From contig CAYQVH010000008.1 of the NCBI GenBank assembly GCA_964420975.1, positions 62,001-126,000 on the forward strand: a DNA stretch of 64,000 bases. Reading direction: 5' to 3'. The notes beneath the pieces were generated by a model. That model saw only the letters and a program-made list of their open reading frames with translations. It ran no database searches and was not told the origin of the DNA. Both the position numbers and the translations under genes were made by a program. This DNA is from Accumulibacter sp964420975. GTDB lineage: Bacteria; Pseudomonadota; Gammaproteobacteria; Burkholderiales; Rhodocyclaceae. Shown in pieces: positions 1 through 7,302 of the stretch (positions within the stretch are counted from its first letter, which is position 1; each line of letters starts with the position of its first letter).

Positions 1-565
1 CTCCAGCGTTGCGCAGAAGCTCGCAAAGCTTGATCAGCGGCAGCCCGATCAGCGCGGTGGGGTCGTCTCCTTCGATACGGGAGATGACGGCAATCCCGAG
101 GCCCTCTGCTCGCGCACTGCCCGCACAGTTGTACGGCTGTTCGCGTCGCAGATAGGCTTCGATCTCGTCGTCGTCGACTTCGCGGAAGGTGACCGTGGTC
201 GGGACACCGCACACTTGGGCCTGGTCGTTGTCGGTATCGAGCAGGCACACGCCGGTGAAAAATCGCACCCGGCGGCCACGTAGCTGGCGCAACTGAGCGA
301 CCGCCCGCTGATGAGTGCCGGGTTTTCCGTAGACGCACCCGTCAACGCTGGCAACCTGGTCGCTACCGATGATCAAGGCGTGCGGATGACGTTCGGCGGC
401 GGCGCGGGCTTTTGCTTCGGCGAGTCTGAGCGCGGCGGCGTCCGGGTGCTCGTCGGGCAGCAGGGCTTCGCTCAGCGCCGGATCGACGGTTGCAAACGGA
501 AGGCCCAGCCGAGCGAGCAGTTGCTGCCGGTAGGGCGAAGTCGAGGCCAGGATCAAGGGCCGCAT
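1..565 (-). CDS. maf: Maf/YceF-type nucleotide pyrophosphatase, 3' end cut by window edge
   Basis: The reverse strand reads open from ATG at 565 to the first base without a stop, giving at least 188 residues, so only a few C-terminal residues are missing. The start reads MRPLILASTSPYRQQLL, the Maf-family phosphate-binding N-terminus, followed by an IIGSDQV motif, a GKPGT motif and C-terminal NCAGSARAEGLGI and LIGLPLIKL blocks. These resemble the YceF subgroup, which in E. coli hydrolyses N7-methyl-GTP, rather than the septum-associated dTTP/UTP subgroup. The gene lies divergently from yceD-rpmF-plsX, the same arrangement as E. coli yceF. It probably cleans abnormal nucleotides from the cytoplasmic pool. 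The subgroup assignment rests on motif resemblance and neighbourhood. Confidence 0.9.
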   Translation of the reverse strand, partial: MRPLILASTSPYRQQLLARLGLPFATVDPALSEALLPDEHPDAAALRLAEAKARAAAERHPHALIIGSDQVASVDGCVYGKPGTHQRAVAQLRQLRGRRVRFFTGVCLLDTDNDQAQVCGVPTTVTFREVDDDEIEAYLRREQPYNCAGSARAEGLGIAVISRIEGDDPTALIGLPLIKLCELLRNAG

Positions 566-652
566 CGAAATGAGAATCGAGCAGAACCGTCGAGAAAGAA
601 GGTTGCCGGGGCAGGTCGCGGCTCGCAATCTGCAGTTTTCCGTGCCGGGACT

Positions 653-681
653 TTGACTTGAAAAGAGCGAAATAATATCAT
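653..681 (+). promoter_or_regulatory. Predicted sigma70 promoter of the yceD-rpmF-plsX-fab operon
   Basis: TTGACT at 653-658 and TATCAT at 676-681 are separated by exactly 17 bases. The expected transcription start is about 688, only a few bases before the yceD ATG at 691, so the message would be almost leaderless. The window between the divergent maf and yceD genes holds no better pair in this direction. Confidence 0.6.
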
Positions 682-690
682 GCGCGCCTT

Positions 691-1185
691 ATGTCGCGAC
701 GCGTCGTCCTTGATTGTCTCGCCTTTGCCCGCGAGAGGGGTTCTCTGCAAGGCGAACTGCCGGTTGCATCGCTGACACGCGTTCAGGATTCATTGGGCGG
801 TCAGGCGGGGTGTCTGGAGTATCGGATCACCGGCCAGATTGGCGATCGCGAGCGGCCGCAGTTGCTGGTTGAGGTGAATGGTGACCTATCGCTGGTCTGT
901 CAGCGTTGCCTCGAACCGCTGGGGTTTCCGTTGCGGTTGAAGAGCTTGCTCGAGTTCGTCGACGACGACGGAGATCTCACTCAGGAAGAGATCGAGGACG
1001 ACTCGCGAGACTTCCTGCCTCTGCAGGCAGCGCTTGATGTGGCGACGCTGATTGAGGATGAGGTGATCCTCGCCTTGCCATCCGTTCCGCGACATGCGGA
1101 CTGCAGCTTGCCGGGGGCCGTGCCGCAGGAGACGATGGCGTCGCCGTTTTCGGCTCTTGCCGGTTTTAAGGGCAGGCCGCAATAA
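691..1185 (+). CDS. yceD: YceD family (DUF177) 23S rRNA accumulation protein
   Basis: This 164-residue protein matches YceD: the N-terminus MSRRVVLDCLAFARE is the usual family start, a central CQRCLEPL metal-binding-like CxxC lies near residues 70-73, and an acidic segment is followed by the conserved LPLQAALDVATLIEDEVILALP block. YceD is needed for normal 23S rRNA accumulation in E. coli and plants and is regularly encoded just before rpmF, as here (21 bases upstream). The C-terminal tail differs from the common family ending, which is variable. The start has no Shine-Dalgarno sequence and sits next to a predicted promoter. Confidence 0.88.
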   Translation: MSRRVVLDCLAFARERGSLQGELPVASLTRVQDSLGGQAGCLEYRITGQIGDRERPQLLVEVNGDLSLVCQRCLEPLGFPLRLKSLLEFVDDDGDLTQEEIEDDSRDFLPLQAALDVATLIEDEVILALPSVPRHADCSLPGAVPQETMASPFSALAGFKGRPQ

Positions 1186-1206
1186 GTTTGTTTCTAGGAG
1201 TTGATC

Positions 1207-1386
1207 ATGGCTGTTCAGCAGAACAAGAAATCCCCGTCCAAGCGCGGCATGCATCGATCGCACGATGCGCTGAGAAGTCAGCCGCTGGCCCTTGAGCCAA
1301 CGACCGGCGAGGTTCATTTGCGCCATCACGTTAGCCCTTCGGGCCTTTATCGGGGCAAGAAAGTGGTTAAGGGCGCGGCCGAGTAA
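1207..1386 (+). CDS. rpmF: 50S ribosomal protein L32
   Basis: The 59-residue basic product begins MAVQQNKKSPSKRGMHRSHD, the hallmark L32 N-terminus, and continues through the HHVSPSGLYRGKKV block. The ATG at 1207 is chosen over an in-frame TTG six bases upstream because AGGAG lies about 8 bases before it and because all L32 proteins start MAVQ. The zinc-binding cysteines found in some L32 proteins are absent, so this is the zinc-independent form. It is a structural protein of the large subunit and is cotranscribed with yceD and the fatty-acid genes. Confidence 0.97.
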   Translation: MAVQQNKKSPSKRGMHRSHDALRSQPLALEPTTGEVHLRHHVSPSGLYRGKKVVKGAAE

Positions 1387-1448
1387 GCGCGGCGATTGGT
1401 CCGACCAAGTTCGTTCGTCTCGCCGCTCGCCGTTCGTCTTGCCGCCGG

Positions 1449-2462
1449 ATGACCATCACGGTTGCCGTCGACTGTATGGGCGGGGATCACGGTCCGCGAG
1501 TGACCGTTCCCGCCGCGTTGGACTTCGTCCGCTGCAACGACGATGCAAGAGTGATTCTGGTCGGCATCAGCGACCGAATTCAACCGCTCGTCGGTGATAC
1601 GGCGGATGGTCGTATCCTTCTCCGCCATGCCGGCGAGGTGGTCGAGATGGGCGAGTCGCCGTCGTTGGCGCTACGCAACAAGAAGGATTCGTCGATTCGC
1701 GTCGCCGTGAATCTGGTCAAGCAGGGCGAGGCCGATGCCTGTGTGTCGGCGGGAAATACGGGCGCCCTGATGGCGATTTCGCGTTTCGTCCTCAAGATGT
1801 TGCCGGGAATCGATCGGCCCGCGATCTGCGCGGTTTTGCCGACGCTGAAAGGTCATGTGCACGTCCTCGATCTCGGCGCCAACGTCGACTGCGCTCCCGA
1901 GCATCTGCTGCAGTTCGGGATCATGGGTGCTTCGCTGGTCGCCGCGGTCGAGCACCGTGATCGACCGACGGTGGGCTTGTTAAACATCGGCGAGGAGGAG
2001 ATCAAGGGCAACGACGTCGTCAAGCGGGCGGCCGAACTGCTGTCGGAGTCGGGTCTCAATTTCGTCGGCAACGTCGAGGGTGACGGGATTTACCGGGGCG
2101 ACGCCGACGTCGTGGTGTGTGATGGTTTCGTCGGCAATGTTGCGTTGAAGACCTCGGAAGGCTTGGCGCAGATGCTGGCGACGTTTCTACGGCAAGAGTT
2201 TTCGCGTAGCCCGCTGACCAAGCTCGCAGCGCTGGTGGCCTTGCCTGTTGTCAACCGCTTCAAGGCGCGCGTCGATCATCGGCGATACAACGGCGCCAGT
2301 TTACTGGGCCTGAAAGGGGTTGTCGTCAAGAGCCACGGATCGGCCGACGCCTTCGCTTTCCGGCATGCTCTGCAGCGTGCGGCAGATGAGGCGCGAAGCG
2401 GCGTTCTTGCGCGCATCGGCGACCGAATTGCCCAACAGCAGCCGTTTAGGGAGATCGCGTAG
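1449..2462 (+). CDS. plsX: Phosphate acyltransferase PlsX
   Basis: The 337-residue protein starts MTITVAVDCMGGDHGP, the diagnostic PlsX nucleotide/phosphate-binding start. Later blocks include ADACVSAGNTGALMA, VLDLGANVDC and VVCDGFVGNVALKTSEG. PlsX converts acyl-ACP to acyl-phosphate, which PlsY uses to acylate glycerol 3-phosphate in phospholipid synthesis. It follows rpmF by 62 bases, and its stop codon is directly followed by the fabH start, so fabH is probably translationally coupled. Confidence 0.96.
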   Translation: MTITVAVDCMGGDHGPRVTVPAALDFVRCNDDARVILVGISDRIQPLVGDTADGRILLRHAGEVVEMGESPSLALRNKKDSSIRVAVNLVKQGEADACVSAGNTGALMAISRFVLKMLPGIDRPAICAVLPTLKGHVHVLDLGANVDCAPEHLLQFGIMGASLVAAVEHRDRPTVGLLNIGEEEIKGNDVVKRAAELLSESGLNFVGNVEGDGIYRGDADVVVCDGFVGNVALKTSEGLAQMLATFLRQEFSRSPLTKLAALVALPVVNRFKARVDHRRYNGASLLGLKGVVVKSHGSADAFAFRHALQRAADEARSGVLARIGDRIAQQQPFREIA

Positions 2463-3422
2463 ATGTTTTCACGTATCACCGGTGTCGGTAGCTTCCTGCC
2501 GGGCGAGCCGGTCAGCAACGACGATCTGGTGTGCCGTGGCATCGAAACCAGCGACGAGTGGGTGAGCAGTCGCACCGGTATCCGCTACCGCCACTTTGCC
2601 GAGAACGGCGAGGCATCAAGTGACCTGGCCCTCGAGGCGAGTCGGCGGGCGATCGACGCCGCCGGTCTGACGGCGGCAGACATCGATCTGATTGTGGTGG
2701 CTACCTCGACGCCAGACTTCATCTTTCCGAGTACCGCGTGTTTGCTGCAGTCCAAACTGGGTAATCGCCGCGCGACGGCGTTCGACATTCAGGCGGTTTG
2801 TAGTGGCTTCGTCTACGCGCTTACGGTTGCCGACAAATTCATCCGGTCGGGGTCACATCGCCGCGCACTGGTCGTCGGTGCCGAGGTTTTTTCGCGCATT
2901 CTCGACTGGCTGGACCGGACGACCTGCGTTCTCTTTGGCGACGGCGCCGGAGCCGTCGTCTTGGAGGCGGCCGAATCCCCGGGCATTCTGGCGACAGCCT
3001 TGCATGCGGATGGCGCTTACCACGACATCCTTTCGGTGCCAGGCGCCGTTTGCGGCGGCAAGGTGATTGGTGATCCGTTCCTGCGCATGGACGGACAAGC
3101 GGTGTTCAAGTTCGCGGTGCGCGTCCTCGCGGAAGTGGCCGAGGAGTGTTGCGTGACCGCCGGCATGTCATCGTCGGCGATTGACTGGCTAATTCCTCAT
3201 CAGGCGAACATTCGCATTCTCGATGCTACGGCGCGGAAAATGAAGCTGCCGTGGGAGAAGGTGATCGTTACCGTCGATCAGCACGGAAATACGTCGGCCG
3301 CCTCGGTTCCTCTGGCGCTTGATACCGCGATTCGCGACCAGCGTATTCTGCCGGGGCACAAGGTCATGCTCGAAGGGGTCGGCGGAGGCTTCACTTGGGG
3401 TGCCGTGCTGGTCGAGCTTTGA
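2463..3422 (+). CDS. fabH: 3-oxoacyl-ACP synthase III (KAS III)
   Basis: This 319-residue enzyme starts fatty-acid synthesis by condensing acetyl-CoA with malonyl-ACP. The Cys-His-Asn triad is visible: C113 in AVCSGFVYAL, H246 in IPHQANIRI and N276 in HGNTSAAS. The C-terminal GVGGGFTWGA glycine loop is intact. Length is typical. The start ATG abuts the plsX stop, and fabD begins 14 bases downstream. Confidence 0.97.
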   Translation: MFSRITGVGSFLPGEPVSNDDLVCRGIETSDEWVSSRTGIRYRHFAENGEASSDLALEASRRAIDAAGLTAADIDLIVVATSTPDFIFPSTACLLQSKLGNRRATAFDIQAVCSGFVYALTVADKFIRSGSHRRALVVGAEVFSRILDWLDRTTCVLFGDGAGAVVLEAAESPGILATALHADGAYHDILSVPGAVCGGKVIGDPFLRMDGQAVFKFAVRVLAEVAEECCVTAGMSSSAIDWLIPHQANIRILDATARKMKLPWEKVIVTVDQHGNTSAASVPLALDTAIRDQRILPGHKVMLEGVGGGFTWGAVLVEL

Positions 3423-3436
3423 GAGGAAGGGAAATA

Positions 3437-4378
3437 GTGGCGTTTGCTTTCGTTTTCCCCGGTCAGGGGTCACAGGCGGTCGGAATGATGGGCGCTTACG
3501 GGGATTCCCCAGTCATTCGTCAGACCTTTGCCGAAGCCTCGGCGGCTTTGGGCGAGGATCTCTGGCGGCTGGTTGCTGAAGGTCCGGCCGAAACTCTTGC
3601 GCAAACGGTCAATACGCAACCGGTGATGTTGACTGCAGGGGTTTCGGTTTACCGCCTTTGGCTCGCCAAGGGTGGCAAGCCGCCGGCAGTCGTCGCCGGA
3701 CATAGCCTGGGCGAGTATTCGGCGCTTGTTGCGGCCGGTGTCATCCGCTTTGCCGATGCGGTGCCGTTGGTCCGCCTGCGCGCTGCGGCCATGCAGGAAG
3801 CCGTACCGATGGGGGACGGAGCGATGGCCGCCATTTTGGGTCTCGACGACGAGACAATCGCCAGCGCGTGCGCCGAGGTGACCTCGGCGGCGGGGGCAGG
3901 GGAAGTGGTCGAAGCGGTCAATTTCAACGGGCCCGGTCAGACCGTGATCGCCGGTACGACCGCGGCAGTTGAAAGCGCTTGTGCGGCGTGCAAAGCGCGT
4001 GGTGCGAAGCGCGCGCTGTTGTTGCCGGTTTCGGCGCCTTTCCACTCTTCGCTGATGAGACCCGCGGCCGAGAAGCTAGCCGCGCGTCTGGCGGAAATGA
4101 CGTTCGCTGACGCGCAGATGGCCGTCATCCATAACGTCGACGCGGTGATCGCCAGTGGCGGCAAAGGCATCAAGGACGCGCTCGTTCGTCAGGCGGCTTC
4201 GCCGGTACGCTGGGTCGAAACGATTCGCCGGATGGCGGCGATGGGCATCGGGACGGTAGTCGAATGCGGCCCTGGCAAGGTGCTCGCCGGTCTTAGCAAG
4301 CGTTGTGCGGAGAGTGTCGGTAGCCTTGCCCTCGCCGATTTGGCGGCGATCGAGTCGGCGGTTGGTCAGTTGGAGTAG
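3437..4378 (+). CDS. fabD: Malonyl-CoA:ACP transacylase
   Basis: The start is GTG at 3437, preceded by a GAGAGGAAGG ribosome-binding sequence. Upstream in-frame codons would overlap fabH and are not conserved. The 313-residue protein begins AFAFVFPGQGSQ, has the nucleophile S90 in GHSLGEYSALVAAG and the partner H203 in APFHSSLM. It loads malonate on ACP for FabH and FabF. It sits in the canonical fabH-fabD-fabG order. Confidence 0.97.
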   Translation: MAFAFVFPGQGSQAVGMMGAYGDSPVIRQTFAEASAALGEDLWRLVAEGPAETLAQTVNTQPVMLTAGVSVYRLWLAKGGKPPAVVAGHSLGEYSALVAAGVIRFADAVPLVRLRAAAMQEAVPMGDGAMAAILGLDDETIASACAEVTSAAGAGEVVEAVNFNGPGQTVIAGTTAAVESACAACKARGAKRALLLPVSAPFHSSLMRPAAEKLAARLAEMTFADAQMAVIHNVDAVIASGGKGIKDALVRQAASPVRWVETIRRMAAMGIGTVVECGPGKVLAGLSKRCAESVGSLALADLAAIESAVGQLE

Positions 4379-4385
4379 AGAGAAG

Positions 4386-5126
4386 ATGCTTACCGGTGAG
4401 GTGGCGCTGGTTACCGGCGCTTCGCGTGGTATCGGCCAGGCAATTGCGCTGGAGCTTGCTCGCCTGGGGGCTACGGTCATTGGGACGGCGACGACTGCCG
4501 AAGGGGCAGCGGGGGTTTCGGCTTTCCTCAGGGCGGCGGCCAACGAGGGCGAGGGCGTCGTCCTCGAAGTACGCGATCCCGCACAGATCGACGCGCTCGT
4601 CTCGCGCATCGAAAAAACGTACGGTGCGATCATGATCCTGGTCAACAATGCCGGCGTGACGCGGGACAATCTTGCTCTTCGTCTCAAAGACGACGATTGG
4701 GATACCGTCGTCGACACCGACCTAAAAGCGGTGTTTCGTCTCTGCCGCGGGGTGATGCGAGGAATGATGAAGGCCCGGCGCGGTCGCATCATTAACGTGA
4801 CCTCGGTTGTGGGTCATGCGGGCAACGCCGGGCAGGCGAACTACTGCGCCGCCAAGGCCGGGGTGAGCGGAATGAGTCGGGCGCTGGCGAAGGAGCTCGG
4901 CAGCCGCAACATCACGGTCAACTGTGTGGCTCCGGGTCTGATTGATACGGACATGACACGGGCGCTCAATGAACGGCAGCGCGAAGCTGTGTTGGCGGGG
5001 ATCCCGCTGGGTCGCCTCGGCTTGCCGCAAGAGGTGGCTGCAGCGGTCGGTTTCCTCGCTTCACCCGGCGCGGCGTACGTGACAGGAACGACCTTGCACG
5101 TCAACGGCGGGATGTTTATGGACTGA
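4386..5126 (+). CDS. fabG: 3-oxoacyl-ACP reductase
   Basis: The 246-residue short-chain dehydrogenase starts MLTGEVALVTGASRGIGQ with the NADPH-binding TGxxxGIG motif at about 10-17. The NNAG motif lies at 87-90, and the catalytic residues are S140, Y153 and K157 (YCAAK). It reduces 3-ketoacyl-ACP in each elongation cycle. The ATG at 4386 lies 7 bases after the fabD stop with AGAGAAG just before it. An acpP promoter and two inverted repeats follow. Confidence 0.97.
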   Translation: MLTGEVALVTGASRGIGQAIALELARLGATVIGTATTAEGAAGVSAFLRAAANEGEGVVLEVRDPAQIDALVSRIEKTYGAIMILVNNAGVTRDNLALRLKDDDWDTVVDTDLKAVFRLCRGVMRGMMKARRGRIINVTSVVGHAGNAGQANYCAAKAGVSGMSRALAKELGSRNITVNCVAPGLIDTDMTRALNERQREAVLAGIPLGRLGLPQEVAAAVGFLASPGAAYVTGTTLHVNGGMFMD

Positions 5127-5140
5127 GGGCGATCGCCCTC
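5125..5140. repeat. Perfect 16-base palindrome at the fabG stop
   Basis: GAGGGCGATCGCCCTC reads identically on both strands and begins inside the fabG stop region (TGA at 5124-5126). It contains GCGATCGC. No T-run follows, so it is not an intrinsic terminator. It could be a protein-binding site or an RNA stem. Confidence 0.6.
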
Positions 5141-5145
5141 TGGAC

Positions 5146-5170
5146 GGGCTGGCGTTTTTCCGGCCGGCCC
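5146..5170 (+). other. Hairpin upstream of the acpP promoter
   Basis: GGGCTGGC (5146-5153) can pair with GCCGGCCC (5163-5170), with one G-U pair and a loop of nine bases rich in T. No T-run follows the stem, so termination is doubtful. It may slow transcription or protect the fabG 3' end. It ends exactly where the acpP -35 element begins. Confidence 0.4.
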
Positions 5171-5199
5171 TTGGAAGCTTGCGCGCCGTTTGCTAGAAT
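5171..5199 (+). promoter_or_regulatory. Predicted extended -10 promoter of acpP
   Basis: TTGGAA at 5171-5176 is followed after 17 bases by TAGAAT at 5194-5199, and TGC immediately precedes the -10, forming an extended -10 element. The predicted start near 5206 leaves a leader of about 40 bases with a strong AAAGGAG site before acpP. A separate strong promoter fits the high demand for acyl carrier protein. Confidence 0.65.
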
Positions 5200-5244
5200 G
5201 GCATATTTTTGTTTTACCCTTGGATCGGGAAAAGGAGTGCTTTG

Positions 5245-5481
5245 ATGGAAAATATCGAACAGCGTGTGAAAAAGATCGTTGCTGAACAACTCGGCGTCAA
5301 TGAGGCCGATATCAAGAACGAGTCGTCATTCGTCGACGATCTGGGCGCTGATTCGCTGGACACGGTAGAGCTCGTGATGGCGTTGGAAGAAGAGTTCGAA
5401 TGCGAGATTCCCGACGACGAAGCGGAGAAAATTACGACCGTTCAGCAGGCAATCGACTATGTTCTCGCCCACAAGAAGTAA
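5245..5481 (+). CDS. acpP: Acyl carrier protein
   Basis: The 78-residue acidic protein begins MENIEQRVKKIVAEQLGV and contains the phosphopantetheine attachment serine S37 in DLGADSLDTVELVMALEEEF. The ATG at 5245 is preceded by AAAGGAG at a good distance, so an upstream in-frame ATG at 5209 is rejected. It carries the growing acyl chain for FabH, FabG and FabF. Its holo form depends on AcpS, encoded at 17.9 kb. Confidence 0.98.
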   Translation: MENIEQRVKKIVAEQLGVNEADIKNESSFVDDLGADSLDTVELVMALEEEFECEIPDDEAEKITTVQQAIDYVLAHKK

Positions 5482-5607
5482 GTGCTGGTAAGCGGTTGAT
5501 TCCCGATGGTCGTTCCACCCGCCGGCGGTTGGTGCGTGGCGAATAGCGCCGGCCGCGCCTGAGCCGTGTGGGGCGAGACCTCCCATATTTTCTCCTCGGA
5601 GCACAAG

Positions 5608-6846
5608 TTGTCACGTCGTCGAGTGGTCGTCACCGGGTTGGGAATCATCTCGCCGGTCGGCAATACGGTCAGCGAAGCCTGGCAGAACATCGTCGCGGGT
5701 CGTTCCGGGATTGATCGGATTACGCGTTTCGATGCGTCTGCGTTTCCGGTACGGATTGCCGGTGAGGTCAGAGGGTTTGAACTCGCTCAATATCTCTCAC
5801 CGAAGGAAGCGCGGCGGATGGATGTGTTCATCCATTACGGTATGGCCGCAGGTATACAGGCCATCCGTGACGCAGGCCTGGAGGCGCGTCCGGCGCATCC
5901 GGACCGGGTAGGCGTGTCGATTGGGTCGGGGATCGGCGGTTTGCCGATGATCGAGACGACCTGCGAAGATTACGCCGCCGGCGGCGTGCGCAAGGTTTCG
6001 CCGTTTTTCGTTCCAGGGTCGATCATCAACATGATTTCGGGCAACCTGTCGATCCTGTTCGGCTACAAGGGGCCCAACATTTCTTTGGTCAGCGCTTGTT
6101 CGACTGGAACGCATTGCATCGGCGACGCCGGACGCCTGATCGAATACGGTGACGCAGACGTGATGATTGCGGGCGGGGCCGAAGGTTGTGTGTCTAGACT
6201 GGGTATTGGCGGGTTTTGCGCACCGCGCGCCTTGTCAACACGTAACGACGATCCTCAGACGGCGAGCCGGCCCTGGGATCGCGATCGTGACGGCTTTGTA
6301 CTCGGCGAAGGCGCTGGCGTGCTCGTGCTCGAAGAACTCGAGCACGCGCTGGCGAGGGGAGCGAAGATTTACTGCGAACTCGCCGGTTTCGGGATGAGCG
6401 CCGACGCCCATCACATGACGGCACCGTGTGAGGACGGCGAAGGCGCGTCTCGCTGCATGCTGAACGCTTTGCGCAATGCGGGTCTCAATCTCGATGACAT
6501 ACACTATCTGAACGCGCACGGGACTTCGACGCCCTTGGGCGACAAGGCCGAGACGATCGCCGTTAAACGTGCCTTTGGCGAGCACGCGAAAAGGCTCGTC
6601 GTCAACTCGACGAAGTCGATGACGGGCCATCTGCTCGGTGCGGCCGGCGGTGTCGAGGCGCTGTTCACCGTGCTCGCGATCCACCACCAGATCTCGCCGC
6701 CGACGATCAACCTGTTCAATCAGGATGAAGAGTGCGACCTTGACTACTGTGCCAACGAAGCGCGCCAGATGACTATCGGGGCGGCGATCTCGAACTCCTT
6801 CGGTTTTGGTGGAACGAACGCGACGGTAGCGTTCAAGCGTTTCTAG
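5608..6846 (+). CDS. fabF: 3-oxoacyl-ACP synthase II (KAS II)
   Basis: The start is taken as TTG at 5608: GGAG lies six bases before it and the resulting SRRRVVVTGLGIISPVGN is the family N-terminus with the usual 412 residues. The Cys-His-His triad is C164 (VSACSTGTHC), H304 (NAHGTSTPLGD) and H341 (SMTGHLLGAAGG), and the C-terminal NSFGFGGTNA loop is present. It elongates acyl-ACP. About 125 bases separate it from acpP, with no convincing terminator. Confidence 0.96.
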   Translation: MSRRRVVVTGLGIISPVGNTVSEAWQNIVAGRSGIDRITRFDASAFPVRIAGEVRGFELAQYLSPKEARRMDVFIHYGMAAGIQAIRDAGLEARPAHPDRVGVSIGSGIGGLPMIETTCEDYAAGGVRKVSPFFVPGSIINMISGNLSILFGYKGPNISLVSACSTGTHCIGDAGRLIEYGDADVMIAGGAEGCVSRLGIGGFCAPRALSTRNDDPQTASRPWDRDRDGFVLGEGAGVLVLEELEHALARGAKIYCELAGFGMSADAHHMTAPCEDGEGASRCMLNALRNAGLNLDDIHYLNAHGTSTPLGDKAETIAVKRAFGEHAKRLVVNSTKSMTGHLLGAAGGVEALFTVLAIHHQISPPTINLFNQDEECDLDYCANEARQMTIGAAISNSFGFGGTNATVAFKRF

Positions 6847-6864
6847 AAGACGCCTGGCAACGGC

Positions 6865-7302
6865 GTGCAGTTGCCGATATTGCTGACGCTTCGCCGCTCG
6901 CGGCAGCTGTCCTTGGTCGTGCTTGGGCTGCATACGCTGGTTGCGTCGTCCCTGTTGCTCTCATTCTGGCCACCGCTGTTGTCGTCGCCGTTATTGGTGG
7001 CGGTTAGTGTTTCAGCATGGAGGGTGCTGCGGCCGCCACCTTTTGTCGCTTTGTGCCTGCGGAAGGACGACCAGCTCGATCTGTTGCTTGGCGACGGACA
7101 GCGGATATCGGCGACGGTTGCGCCGGGGACGGCTGTTTTTCCTGGCCTGATCGTGCTGCGCGCGAGAGATCGTGAAGGAACAGGAAGGAGAACGCTGGTC
7201 CTCTTGCCGGACAGCGTCGCGGCGGGGGAGTTTCGCCGGTTGCGCCTATGGCTGCGCTGGTCTGCGGCGCTCAGGCCCGGGGACGGCGACGACGCTGGAT
7301 AA
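6865..7302 (+). CDS. YgfX-like small membrane protein
   Basis: The 145-residue protein starts at GTG 6865, 18 bases after fabF. An N-terminal RRSRQLSLVVLGLHTLVASSL segment and a second hydrophobic stretch form two membrane helices. A soluble C-terminal half ends in LLPDSVAAGEFRRLRLWLRW, resembling the DSM..EWRDLRR ending of E. coli YgfX (CptA). YgfX has been linked to cytoskeletal inhibition and to the flavinylation factor SdhE, but no sdhE is visible here. It is convergent with nadB and the two genes overlap by 32 bases. The nadB-rpoE neighbourhood supports the family assignment, although sequence similarity is modest. Confidence 0.7.
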   Translation: MQLPILLTLRRSRQLSLVVLGLHTLVASSLLLSFWPPLLSSPLLVAVSVSAWRVLRPPPFVALCLRKDDQLDLLLGDGQRISATVAPGTAVFPGLIVLRARDREGTGRRTLVLLPDSVAAGEFRRLRLWLRWSAALRPGDGDDAG

